Part shown: positions 24,001-34,839 of the stretch, piece by piece
Layout of the letters: every line of letters begins with the position of its first letter
How positions within the stretch are numbered: position 1 is the first letter of the stretch
Source of the DNA: Branchiostoma floridae
Taxonomy: Eukaryota > Chordata > Leptocardii > Amphioxiformes > Branchiostomatidae
Length of the DNA: 64,000 bases
Direction: 5' to 3'
Assembly: GCF_000003815.2 (NCBI RefSeq)
Contig: NC_049979.1
Coordinates: forward strand, 34,942,600-35,006,599
Translations under genes and position numbers: made by a program
The notes under the pieces: generated by a model
The model's database searches: none
Told to the model about the DNA's origin: nothing
The model's input: only the letters and a program-made list of their open reading frames with translations

Positions 24001-27000
24001 TGCAGCCATTGTTTGATCCTTACAGACATTTGCTCTTAGCACATTAAACACTCTAATCTGTACTACTTGCAGTTTTCGAATCTGACATGTTGGCCACATT
24101 ATTTAAGACTGATCATAGAAATTGTTGCCTCACTTATTTAAGAATTGAGAAATTCGATACCAAATTTGCATAATGTTAAATGATGTGAATTCTACCCTTG
24201 TGACATTTCGTGGCTATGTTAAGTTGGATATTATCAGACATAAATCATGCAAATAAGGGTCTCATATACATAATTTATGACAAAATGCTACATCTACGTA
24301 AGTACTAGTTATGAGAAATTCTACAACAGCTTTCTTTGGTAAGACTTTCGTACATACTATTTTTATTTATCCAGAGAGGATGAAATAAGTAAATCAGATG
24401 ACATGATGAGGATTTTATCATAAATGAGCAACATTTATAATAAATGGGTCACTTGTCGTTCATAAGAAACCACCCTTTTTTAAAGCAGTATCTGAAATAT
24501 TCATCGCGTAAAACGATCTTCATCGATAGGACAGGAATAGTGAAACACACCAACAATCTATAATACATATGAACAATAAAACCAACATACCTTTTTCCAT
24601 TTATAATTGGATTATTTAATCCCCCCCCCCCCCCAGACTAATATAAGATATTACAAGAAGACACTCACCGTTTTTCAAATCTTTTCAAACTTTCTGCCAT
24701 TTCTTTCTGCTTATTTGCCAGTTCCCATGGAGACAAGTAGTGTGATGGTCTCTGCCCGTCACAATTACAGGGTGTCTCTCTATACGTATTGGGAGCAAAA
24801 CATTTTAGACTCTAGGACGCACCAATTTGACTTTGATGGCCTTGGATTTATTTATTTCAAGTAAATGAATGAATGAAGCAAGTTGGTGGGCAAACTATAT
24901 AAGAAACAGACACCCTAGAACCAAATTCTATAACGGGACTTACGGGAGCCAAACAAATATTTTCCCGTAGTCGACCCAGCTGTAGGCCACGCTTATCTCT
25001 CATGACGACCATTTCACGACCAGTAACGTTACATGGCAACATGTCACGCTCTTAGCCAACGCAACGAAGAAGCCATAGGTTTAGATCGTGCCGCAAACTG
25101 AACAAAATAACTCTACGAAATTCACAACTGTCGTTCTGTTTCGTTTTGTATTTGTCTCTATATTACCTTAGAATCGTAAGTTATGTGTGCTCGCCACTAC
25201 TTACGTGTCTATACCTAGTATTTCTACAGTTACCACCACTGCAAGTACGGGGGTTTGCTTAATTGTAAACACCAGGAGGACGCTGTGAAGGAGCGTGGCA
25301 ACATGTGATTAACTCACGACTTTCTCACAACCGAGTTTCGGAATGCTTTCGGACATTTTCCCAACCACCACGACACACATAGGCCTTCTCAACTGAATTG
25401 CTCCAAAGTACCTAATAATGAAGACGTCAATAGCAAATTTAAACAAAAACCCTGGAGTTACTTACTCTTCTGTCGGAATGTCTACCTCTTCCAGACGCAG
25501 GTAGCGTAGGATCGTTTTGACTTCGTACCCCGACGGAGCTTGTACAGCACCCGGGTCACTTTTAGCTACTGAGTCGGCTGTCAGGTTGAACTTGAACAAA
25601 TAGTTGCCACATAAGCTGTGTGTGTGGCGGTGTGCAACAAAGTTAGAATGAATGGTAGATGAATGAATGAATAATTAATGAATACCGTCATTGTAACTGG
25701 GTGTAGTAGAAATCGTTTTGAACTAGATCTAGATAGTGTCCACAGAAAATAACGTGCAAATTTGTGTGATGAGTCAGAAAACACCTGGTCATGTAGTTTT
25801 CTTGAATACTGTTCAAAATTGCCATCAAGGTAAGAGAGCATATCGGGATAAATCCATTTTTGATAAGTAAAACAGGCACTATTCTTATTGACCAACCGTA
25901 TTCGAGTAGTCAGGAAAATAGACATCTCGTTTGTAACGCTCCATTCCACCACGAAACTAATTTTACTTAAGCTTTGTAGTTAAGCATACAAAAAACATTT
26001 GCAAGAAGGGGAGGGTGCACGACACTTACCAGCCAACGAAAAATAGAAGAACGCTTCGGAAAAGCCGTGATATTTGATCTGGACTCATGTTGACGATATG
26101 CCTGTATATGGTTAACATAAAAAAAAAAGAAACAAGGACATTTTGCAGAAAAGGTAATCTGATACTTTTACTGAAATAATTGGTTAGGTTAGGATAAAGC
26201 CATAGCAGAGGGTATTGAGGGTTTGGTGCAAAATCGTCAAGACCCCATGTTCTTTATGGTCAAATAGTTTATTATTTGGCAGGAGTGGAGAAAAAATACT
26301 ACTCATTCCAATTCCTCACTCTTAACGATCATTACGATAATATTTCTACAATAAACTCATACATTTCTGAATTGACAAAATATTGTCCAGAACCAACATG
26401 TATCAGATGTCTAATAGTACGGACGTTTTTTACATGATGCAGCGACAAGTGCCTGCTTTTAGAATAGCTTTACAAAAACTAAGAATACTCTTTAGATTAG
26501 AAAAATTAAGCAAAAGCTTGTCCATCATGAATACATTTATAGGGAACACCTATGAATTCAACAGTCAATATTCCAGATTTGTTTGGGCAGCATAACTCAA
26601 GAACCTCTAGATGGGTTACGATGATATTTGGTATGTAGGCAAGTGTTGGGAAGACAAAGGTCAATTTTGGGCCCCCTGGTATGTGACCTTAGTACTGCAG
26701 CAGAAATTTTGATTTTGTATCTTTTGACCTGGATGTGCTATGGTCTTGATTTCTTTTGTGGGATATAACTTGTGACGTAAAGAATACGTGGTGTACCTTC
26801 GCCCCCCTAGCATGTTGCTCTAGAACTGCAGGGGCTTTTTCGTCAAAATCTTCTAAGGAGGATAACTGAACGAGGGAACGACAGATTTGAATATTTGGTA
26901 TGTAGGTACCTTAGACCGAGATGTACATCATTAACTGCAAATCATGCAAACTGGCACTCAATTTGTATATGTAATGACGAAAATCTATACTTGTAATGTT

Positions 27001-27701
27001 TTCCATTATAGGACTCAAACACTTGTAATACATGTAGTTTGTGCCAAGTTAAACATTATCAGATACCAGTTATGCAAATAAGCCCGTAATTTGCATTATT
27101 AATTTAAAGGTGCCAGAATTCATCTCGCCCTCCATTGATATGGAAAGTCCGATATACAAATGAACAAATGAACAAATTCTTCTGAGTGGTAAATGATTGG
27201 ACAATCAACACTGTGACCAGTGTAAGTTATTGAAAGGTCCCTAGGTGTACATAACCAAGCATAGATTATGTACACATGGAAGCCATTTCTATGATCAGAC
27301 TATTTCATGGAAATATGATGTCTCCAAACTCTTGTTCTCTCTGCAGTTGTGAATGCTATGATAGTCGGGTATACTATAGTTTTGTGCGAACATATTCTGA
27401 AAATTATCAAGCCATGCACTTTCGGTTACCACCCCACCCCACCCACCCATTATTAAAGTAGACCCAGTAAAAGTCACTGTTCCCCACCGGTACCCTGTAC
27501 ACAAGTAAAAAGACATATACACAAAGATCAACCGACGTGATTATGATTCGGGATAATACTCACTATGTACAACGCTGCTTCCCTCCGGTCTTCACTGTTT
27601 GAGAAATGTGGAGGTTCCCTTGATTAACTCCAAATTCATTCAGACTTCTGACCCAAAATACGCAGCACGTCTCTCTTGGTGAGCCGTGCTGAGTTCGGCC
27701 T
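18014..27701 (-). CDS. B4GALNT-like: Beta-1,4-N-acetylgalactosaminyltransferase (GT12), copy B, possible N-terminal frameshift
   Basis: Same enzyme type and exon plan as the 37-48 kb copy. Exon 1 (non-coding) about 27701-27564; coding exons 26031-26101 (ATG at 26088), 25466-25615, 24669-24749, 23092-23198, 22506-22561, 21428-21608, 20586-20672, 20219-20409, 19557-19697, 19180-19309, 18651-18758, 18014-18249. Exons 3 to 13 are open, with conserved splice sites. The DDD triplet is intact in 19557-19697 (FLYTDDDHYIRNET). The start exon has 58 coding nt where the other copies have 59 or 65: the A-run at about 26039-26043 has four bases against five in copy C. This shifts the frame inside the signal anchor and would lead to an early stop in the next exon. 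It could be a real null mutation or a homopolymer error. Without that base the product would be about 508 residues. Confidence 0.82.
18437..18606. repeat. Cluster of CAGCACTGG/CCAGTGCTG palindromic motifs
   Basis: Between the last two exons of copy B, variants of (T)CAGCACTGGAA and CCAGTGCTGA occur about ten times in both orientations. The array is absent from copies A and C. Confidence 0.6.
20095..20250 (-). repeat. Tandem copies of the exon 3' end and splice donor in copy B
   Basis: A 52-bp unit (TCGACGTT...CTGGCATCCGGAAATGA on the plus strand) is repeated about 2.5 times just downstream of the 20219-20409 exon. Each unit repeats the coding end HFRMPEKT and a donor-like GTACGT, GTATGT or GTGCGT. 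It is not present in copy C. Confidence 0.75.
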
Positions 27702-27734
27702 AGAGTATTCTGAAGTCTGGCAGTCGCTTATATC
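27564..27734 (-). promoter_or_regulatory. Core promoter and non-coding exon 1 of copy B
   Basis: GATATAAG at 27727-27734 (minus), then a conserved block ending in GTGAGTATT (exon end 27564). It contains a 15-codon upstream ORF that is lost in the other copies, so it is probably not functional. Confidence 0.55.
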
Positions 27735-28564
27735 AAACATTGGGTAGGGCAGACGTAGCGCTTCGCTTTTCCGTGATCATTATCTTACAGACAACATCCT
27801 GCATCCTGATTGAACCGGCACGGTATGATATCAATGAAGGGGTCAGTGGCCGTGTGGTTGCAACGTGTTGTTTCTGTTTTTTCAATTTGGCGAACGCGTC
27901 AACGAAATGATCCCGAATATCCATCAAAATAATTAACACTAATCAACAATCAAACATACTTGAAAATAAAGGTACATGTACATAGCGACAGTTAATTGTG
28001 CCGTGTTTTTCCGGCCGGTATTTTTACCCCCTCCCAACCACGCGCCCGTTCACCGTGTAATTCCGCGGCGTGTTACAATTACAATATTGCGCTTTTAGCA
28101 GGACAAGAGTGGCAGACAAGTTACACAGAAGAAGTGGCAAGGGTAACCTATAACAGCAACATGTAACTGGAGAAAATGATGCGTTGACAATTTGTCAAAT
28201 CAGTATGGCTAGAGAAATCGTCGTAAACGTACCGGTATTATGATAATAGCTGTTACATTTGTTGTTGTTTTGTATAGGCAGGGCTGTGAGCTCCGCGTAG
28301 CCGGTATTGTTTTGGGTACGTGTCATTGCAATGATATGAGCTTTGAAGCATTGTATTCCGACGGGAAAATATAGCATCACAGTTGATGTCAAAACATTTT
28401 TGATATTTTTCTTTCATATGCAGTCTCTGAACATCCATGAATACTTGTGAGAGGGGGGAGGGGGAGGGAGAAACATTCTGAGTGCACGTACGGCGAATTT
28501 ATTTCATTGCATGTTCACTCTGGCCGTTGTTGTTTTCGTCTTTTTCCCCATCCTTGATTAGCAC

Positions 28565-28930
28565 CTACAGTCAAACCTGTATTAGGGGCCACCTCTACAG
28601 AGGGGCCACCTGTCCATAGTGGCCACTTTTTGTCGGTCCCTTGGGTATTTTATCTACAAGTTACCACCTCTATACAGAGGCCACCTGTCTATACAGTCAA
28701 ACCTGTATTAGGGGCCACCTCTACAGAGGGGCCACCTGTCCATAGTGGCCACTTTTTGTCGGTCCCTTTGGGTATTTTATCTGCAAATTACCACCTCTAT
28801 ACAGAGGCCACCTGTCTATAGTGACCAAATTTGTCCGGTCCCTTGAGTGGCCGCTATAGACAGGTTTGACTGTAGTGACCAAATTTGTCCGGTCCCTTGA
28901 GTGGCCGCTATAGACAGGCTTGACTGTAGA
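28565..28930. repeat. Inverted-repeat element with ACAGTCAAACCTG ends
   Basis: It starts TACAGTCAAACCTG and ends CTTGACTGTAG. A ~128-bp left unit is duplicated at 28565-28692 and 28693-28822, and the right end is duplicated at about 28818-28876 and 28872-28930. Inner motifs GGCCACCTCTA and GTGGCC recur. It is absent at the same place in the C unit (about 49030). Confidence 0.65.
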
Positions 28931-30396
28931 TTGATTATTCTGTCCTGTTCTATCTAAGAACACCTGTCACAACTGACAGCTCTGTTAAGAGAAATAAACA
29001 AGAATGATAGTAGCACTGCAGTCAGCCATGAACCATCTATGCTATATAATATAGGCTGTACATTCAATGAGAAATAAATAGAAGTAAATAATTCAGTGTT
29101 CTCGCCAGGCCTTTTCAGCATTACGGCCCGCTACACTGTGGGCTGGAAAAACGATGCTGTAAAGAGCCCGCTACGCTGTATTTTCACCCAGCGTAGCGGC
29201 AAAAATAAATGGGGAGGAAATGAAAAATATCGTAGTAAAAATGCAAAAGCACGCGCCAAGCACGCGCCTTCGCTGTTTCAGGAAGTTATCAGCTCTATTA
29301 AAGGGAGATGTACCGCTGTTTCGCAGCCCCTCCCACCCAGGACCGCCCTTGCGTTCGCGCGAAATAGGCCTCGCCGCCGCACGTGATCAGGGGGTGGGAT
29401 CGCTCCCCGGAACAGCCAATATGTATAAGATTTCCCGCGAATCTCCTTATTTGGAGAGCGGGGTTGATCAAAACAGAGGCTGTTTAGTTGTGTCATTTCT
29501 TTTTCAGTTCGGAAAAGAGAATCAATTCTTTCTGACATATTTCTAGAGGAGATCGGGTCGCGTTCCCAAATTTCCTGTTCTATAATTTGAAGCTCTTTGG
29601 TTCGGCAACGTAGAAATAAAAAACAAGTTTTTGTGTAAAACCCGGGGTGTTTATTTTACGTGGCAAGTCTCGCCCTGCCCACAGACGGCCGCCGGCTTTC
29701 TTGTGGCACCTTTCGCCGACTTATCAAAGGACGCCGGCAATCAAACGCGGCTAGCCGTTGGTTAGAGTTTCAAACAGTCATATGTCGTTTCCACAAAATA
29801 TTTATTAGACTGTAACATTTAGTCCCACATGTTTTATAGAGTAGAATCTGACGGGAAACAGCGGTTTCGCCGGGTATTTTTCTTGAAATATGTCCGTGGA
29901 GAAATCTTCTGATTGCGAGGCGGCGACGTAGGGATATAAGGCCGTCAACATTAACAACAGTCGCACGGCACGGCGATGTTTCGCGATTCATTCAGCCAAC
30001 GGGGCGCACTATCACTCAGCCAGCCGGTGTGTTGCTTGATTTTTCTAACCGTGCGTGTTGCTTGATTTTTCAGCAGCCATTAATTTAGGCGTAAGCTTTT
30101 TTTTTTGCTCATTTTTTTTATTGGCGAGCCGTGCGACCGTCATTTCAAAAAAAGTTAAAATTACGGTCGCAATGCGAGTAAATCTAGTCGCAGACCCTCT
30201 CCTTCTTGCCGCGGCGCTGATACTGGTGTAGTTTATTCTGGTGTTGATACATTCAACATTAAGCTCTATTTCTTTACCAAAACATGCACATAAATGCAGA
30301 ACATAAAATCCCAAAGGTAGGTTTTGGTCGCAAGACGAAAGTATTCTTATATTAAATGGGTGTTTAAAAAGTAGAAAGGACAACTGAAAAAAAAAA

Positions 30397-30471
30397 TTCT
30401 CCCGCCTGGGACTCGAACCAGGAATTTGAGTTATGCGGATGCACTCAGACCACTCGGCTGTTGTATCCAAC
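30397..30471 (-). other. tRNA-like relic in the unit B-specific region
   Basis: The minus strand has CAGCCGAGTGGTCTGAG and CCTGGTTCGAGTCCCAGG, a perfect T-arm with B box. The acceptor stem does not form. No counterpart is seen in unit C. Confidence 0.4.
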
Positions 30472-30503
30472 TTTCGTCAGTATCTAACTTTCGTAATATG
30501 CCG

Positions 30504-30600
30504 AATCCTGGATATCCAGGAATCGTCCTGAGCAGAAGGACGATTCCTGGATATCCAGAAGTCGTCGCAAACAGGACGTTTCCTGGATAGACGACGGTGT
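30504..30600. repeat. Minisatellite with palindromic core CTGGATATCCAG, first block
   Basis: TCCTGGATATCCAG recurs at about 40-bp spacing together with AGGACGATTCC. This is a shorter block of the array at 30953-31110. Confidence 0.65.
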
Positions 30601-30952
30601 TTATCCAGAACGTGTACGTGGGGGTGGAGCTTCCTGTTTTCGAGGGAGGAGACTATGCGGAGGGCGGGGGCATGTTTTCGTCAGAAAGCCGCTATCTTTG
30701 TATCTCCCAGCAAGAAGATCGTGTAGTTTATTCTGTTGATCCTGGTGTTACAGAACTTAAACGAATGTTGATAATGATATTTTGATCATTACATGTTACT
30801 TACGTATCAGGCCCAAAATTCTTTTTGCGTAATGAATTAACAAATGGCAGTCAAGATGGGATAAAGTTACTGTTGTTTTCCGTATAGCCACACATTCACG
30901 GTAACGTGTTAATAGCATCCAGATGGCGTCCCTTTGTCACACAAGGCCTGGT

Positions 30953-31110
30953 CCACATCCTGGATATCCAGGAAACGGCTTGAACAGGAGGACGAATCCT
31001 GGATATCCAGAAAACGGCTTGAACAGGCTCAGGACGAATCCTGGATATCCAGAAAACGGCCTGAACAGGAGGACGATTCCTGGATATCCAGAAAACGGCC
31101 TGAACGCCTG
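30953..31110. repeat. Minisatellite with palindromic core CTGGATATCCAG, main block
   Basis: Four units of about 38-44 bp, each TCCTGGATATCCAG followed by GAAAACGGC and TGAACAGG. Open frames through it are only the repeat read out and are not taken as genes. A diverged unit lies near 31514. Confidence 0.75.
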
Positions 31111-31755
31111 ACGAAAATAAGGAATTCTCCCGCCATTTTTGATTTGCGAGCAAGCGGTCACTGTGGGTCACGCACGCACCGATGGTATCCTGCACCGCGG
31201 GTGTCCCGTAATATTCTGAACACATGTCTAAAGACAACCGTTGTCCACAACGATAGACAATAACAGTCGCACGACTATATATGTGTTGTGTGTTTGAAGT
31301 TGTTTTTCGTGTAGCGTCACATTCTATTTACGTGTTAGTAGCATTCAGATGACGTCCTATCATGGGGAGGGCAGCGGTCACTTCCGGGTTTTAATCTCTC
31401 GCAACTTGAGTCTGTCGAGGTCTCACGAGGTCGACCCATATATGGAAACATGGGCGTGCATAATAATGTTTTCTGTCCTGTCAATGACCATGATTGACGG
31501 CACCGGAAGTACGAATCCTGGATATCTAGTTTTCGTAAGGTTTTTGGACGATTCCTGGAGCCGCCGAAAAGTAGATGTGACATCGGCCACGTACCGCACA
31601 ACTAAAACTTGAAACTTTTAACAGGTATGTATTGCATAGCTTGAACAGCGCCCTCAAGCGATCCATTGCTTCTCTCCAGGCTTCTCGTAGCATGACCGGG
31701 CTTGCGGACACCGGACACCTTTCATGCATCCAGCCTATCTGAGACCGGTATCAAA

Positions 31756-31782
31756 ACCATGCGGCGCAGTGCGCCGCATGGT
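31756..31782. repeat. Perfect 27-bp palindrome
   Basis: A 13-bp stem (ACCATGCGGCGCA) with a one-base centre and its exact complement. It lies directly beside one breakpoint of the segment inverted between units B and C. Confidence 0.7.
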
Positions 31783-31793
31783 AAAAAGTGTAC

Positions 31794-31880
31794 CTCTTCG
31801 GATTCGAACCCGGGTCGATCCAGCAACAAAAGCGTACAAATCAGATGCTTTGACGATTCGGCCAATAGGCGCATAACTAC
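31794..31880 (-). other. tRNA-like sequence (A and B box)
   Basis: The minus strand has TGGCCGAATCGTC, A-box-like, and GGGTTCGAATCC, a full B box, about 70 bp apart. The acceptor ends do not pair, so it is a tRNA relic or Pol III-derived repeat. Its paralogue is at 50124-50210 in inverted orientation. Confidence 0.5.
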
Positions 31881-32929
31881 AGTCAGGGGCTTTTAACAGG
31901 TATACAAATGTATTGCAACAGGTCCGTTCATAATTTCCAAGCTTCCAAGGTCCAATTTTCTGAAGATAAATACATTTGTGTGAAAAATTAGCGATGTCGT
32001 TCGTTCCATAGCGGGCAACTTCTTCCTAGAGCGCCTGCTTGGTTTGCTTGAAGGCATGGCCGATTGGCTGACGCCCGAGATTTTCGCTGCCATAATGAAA
32101 ACGATGCCGAGTTCCATTTCGTGTCCTGTGCGTTGATAGGTTCACTTCCGACGTATCCCCAAGAAAGTCAGATTTTAGCCAATCAAAAAGCTGGAAACGT
32201 AGACTGCATGTTAAATCTTCCATTTTTTCTGAGTTTCGATTGGTCTGGTTGGAATATGCAAATATCTGTAGAGATGCTATATGTTTCTCCTTCGGGAAAC
32301 ATGATGAGTGGGATCGTAAACCATGGATCCTGGTTCGACCCGGGTTCGAGTCCGCGGAGGGAAACAAGTGCTTCTGAAAAAAGCTGCCATTTTCGCCTTC
32401 TAAAAGGATTTTTAGTGGTGGTCAGTTGAGGAGTACATCATGATGGGATGCAATGTATGGAAGATGTAAAGTTGTTAATAAAGATGAAGTTATTTGTACA
32501 AGGCCTGATTTTGTAGTGGAAAAATTTTTTCGTGTGTAAAGATAAGTACATTTTGTGTCAAATATGACAATTTTGATAACCTGAAGATTGAGAAAACGTA
32601 GAAACAGACTTGTTTTAATTTAAGTAACATTATCTTCTGTTTTAGCCTACGTCACTTAAACATTCATTGTGGATGTTTGAAAATAAAAATAAAGAAATCC
32701 CCAACCTGGGTTTCCATGCTCTGGTCACAAGGCGAAAGAGTTGTGTACTCACTAAGTATATAAAATGAAACAAGAAACCATTCGAAAAAAAAAAAAATCT
32801 GGCCGCATATTTTAGAAAAAAAACTAGATGTTAAACAAAATCACATGAAAAGTAAAGGTCAAAGTCTTGAATTGGTCTCTTTCTATCAAAAGACATTATA
32901 TGGGATTTGTCGAGCACAGAAAAAAAACT

Positions 32930-33020
32930 ATGTCATAACTGGGATACGATCCCATGCCTGCGGAATCTGACTGCGTTTAGAACGCAAAAACCCTACCATT
33001 AGACCGCTCGGCCATCGTGG
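32930..33020 (-). other. tRNA-like pseudogene (leucine/serine-type arm), unit B
   Basis: The minus strand has GATGGCCGAGCGGTCTAATG (class II tRNA D-arm style), a spacer, then GGGATCGTATCCC where the B box should be, and TTATGAC as a 3' acceptor half. The 5' end cannot pair with it. The B-box change suggests it is dead. Confidence 0.45.
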
Positions 33021-33117
33021 AACAGATGCTACCATATGGTTTAGAAGGGTTCTATAAAGGGCTACGTTAAATTGACCTACTAGGATTGATGACTGCTTCT
33101 ATCAAGATTCCTCACAG

Positions 33118-33178
33118 GAACTTGCGGCCCCCTGCATCTAAGGAGTGAAGACAGATCTACGACTGAGCTACGGAACCT
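33118..33178 (-). other. tRNA-like relic, unit B
   Basis: The minus strand starts GGTTCCGTAGCTCAGTCG, which looks like a class I tRNA 5' half with D-arm. The T-arm is degenerate (GCAAGTTCCTG). A counterpart with small deletions lies at about 51168-51226. Confidence 0.35.
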
Positions 33179-34117
33179 GGGATACCAGTTTCGCGATTTT
33201 CATGTTACATATATAGAATGGTTTCGCCTACGTCACGGCAACGTATCGGGCACGGAAATACATTCGTGCGGATCGGACAATATAAAAACGGCTGTAAAAT
33301 GTAGATTTTAAAGCTCGTCTTTTTTAGGTAAATTACAATGATTGTAGATACTGTGTGCTTTTGTATGTGTAAAAATTAAAGCAAACATGGCAGAGCAAGT
33401 AAAAAAAAAACACGGGCAGAAGAGGAGCCAATATGTTATACACATGTATATGTATTATGCATGGGGTTTAAACACAGGTAATTGGTTTTTAACATGCACT
33501 TTTCATTTCATTTTTTCTATTTCATTTCATTATTTCATTTTTTCTATCAAAGCATATTGAGTAACTGCATGGCATAGATTTATAATACGCCAACCAGAAT
33601 GGAAGGTGAACATGGTCTTTGTATATATTACATGTTTTCACATGGTATGTTAGTCGACGAACCAGCAAACCATGGATGTTTTCGGTTGTAATTTCAATCA
33701 GAACATAAAAACCCACCAAAACCTTTGACTTTCTGTTCTGCATTTGTGGGCATGTTTTAATAAAGAAACAGAGCTTGCAGGTGAATGTATATAACCACAC
33801 TAGTAATCAGTGCCGCGGCAAGAGGAGGCGGGGGTGGATTCGCGTAATCAAAAAGTTGCTGCGATGAAAATCTAGCGGTCGACTAGTGACCGTTAAAACC
33901 GCTGGGAAGCATTCTGCATTTTCACAAAAATGTTGCCTCTCTAGTATTCTTTCTATATCTCCTGAAATCATATGTGGTTTATGTCTCGTGGTTGATTGAT
34001 CAGCATATCTCTATACAGATGACCACCACTCTTTAGTGGTCACCTGTCTATAGTGGCCAAGAAGTCACAATTTGATTCCAGAAAAATAGTTTTATTCCGG
34101 ACTGCGGGCCAATAAGT

Positions 34118-34352
34118 ACATTTACGATTGGCTGTAAAACTTTGTAGAAATTACTATAAAGTCTGCTCTACTTCACTCTTGTTATTTTCTTCCACTTGCA
34201 AGCGCCAAAACGTGTGAATGTCTGATAATCTGTTAATTTTCTAATCGGTCCAACATCCGGTCCACCTAATTTATTTAGGTCCGGTTTATCTGGACCGGTC
34301 CAATAAGAAAAACCGGTTTTGTACCGGTACGCTGTACCGATACCCAGCCCTA
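34118..34352. mobile_element. Half-copy of the TAGGGCTGGGTACC hAT-like MITE
   Basis: It matches the right half of the 40.4-41.0 kb element (ATTGGCTGTAAAACTT through TACCCAGCCCTAG) but lacks the left terminus. It begins exactly where homology between the two duplicated units ends. Confidence 0.6.
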
Positions 34353-34739
34353 GTTTTTATAATGGAAAATGTGTAGTGGTCGATGGGGTCTTACCCAGCT
34401 GAGCCACCAGAAAGTGCCACGGGCTCGGTGATGCATGACGTAAACAAGGCACTGGCGTTGTTTTCTTGGCGCGGGCTCGCTTCGATCGCAAGTCCACTTT
34501 CCCAGGCTTGTTAGGCTGTTTGGAGGGGGAGATTTGGAGTCTGTATTCGTCGTAATTCGTTGTGTTAGTTTTTAGGATCATCTTGTATTACGTTTTTTGG
34601 TTTGGTACAGTACTGGTTTTAACGGAATTACTAGTTTTTTGTTCACCGCGCGCGTCGTCTCCCCTCGAATATTGTTTGGAGCGTGTTGGAATGTGGTTTA
34701 AATCATCGCTTTTCAGTCACTAAAGTTCTAATCTGTTCA

Positions 34740-34839
34740 NNNNNNNNNNNNNNNNNNNNNNNNNNNNNNNNNNNNNNNNNNNNNNNNNNNNNNNNNNNNN
34801 NNNNNNNNNNNNNNNNNNNNNNNNNNNNNNNNNNNNNNN
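34740..34839. other. Assembly gap (100 N, probably unsized)
   Basis: This arbitrary-length gap lies between the promoter-side flank of copy B and the 3' flank of copy C. Its content is unknown. Confidence 0.9.

Larger units (their letters stand above)
28930..31780. other. Unit B-specific block absent from unit C
   Basis: GC and CpG content rise at about 29100-30100 (CACGCGCC, GGCGGCG-like words). There is no convincing ORF or splice structure. It contains the CTGGATATCCAG minisatellites and a tRNA-like relic. The paralogous position near 49030-49720 holds unrelated sequence. Confidence 0.5.

Noticed and set aside
24685-24687. Apparent in-frame TGA in the third coding exon of copy B
   Set aside because: It appears only if the acceptor is placed 2 nt upstream. 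With the acceptor at 24749 the frame reads PSHYLSPWELANKQ, is open in all copies and joins in phase to the next exon.
28721-28963. Frame with repeated VKPVYSGHSRDRTNLV
   Set aside because: It is the translated ACAGTCAAACCTG repeat element, not a protein gene.
30937-31161. Open frames through the CTGGATATCCAG array in three frames
   Set aside because: They are read-outs of the minisatellite unit, open on both strands, with no flanking gene structure.
30600-33180. Possible CRISPR-like array from regularly spaced palindromes
   Set aside because: The spacing is that of a tandem minisatellite with near-identical units, not unique spacers; the sequence is eukaryotic.
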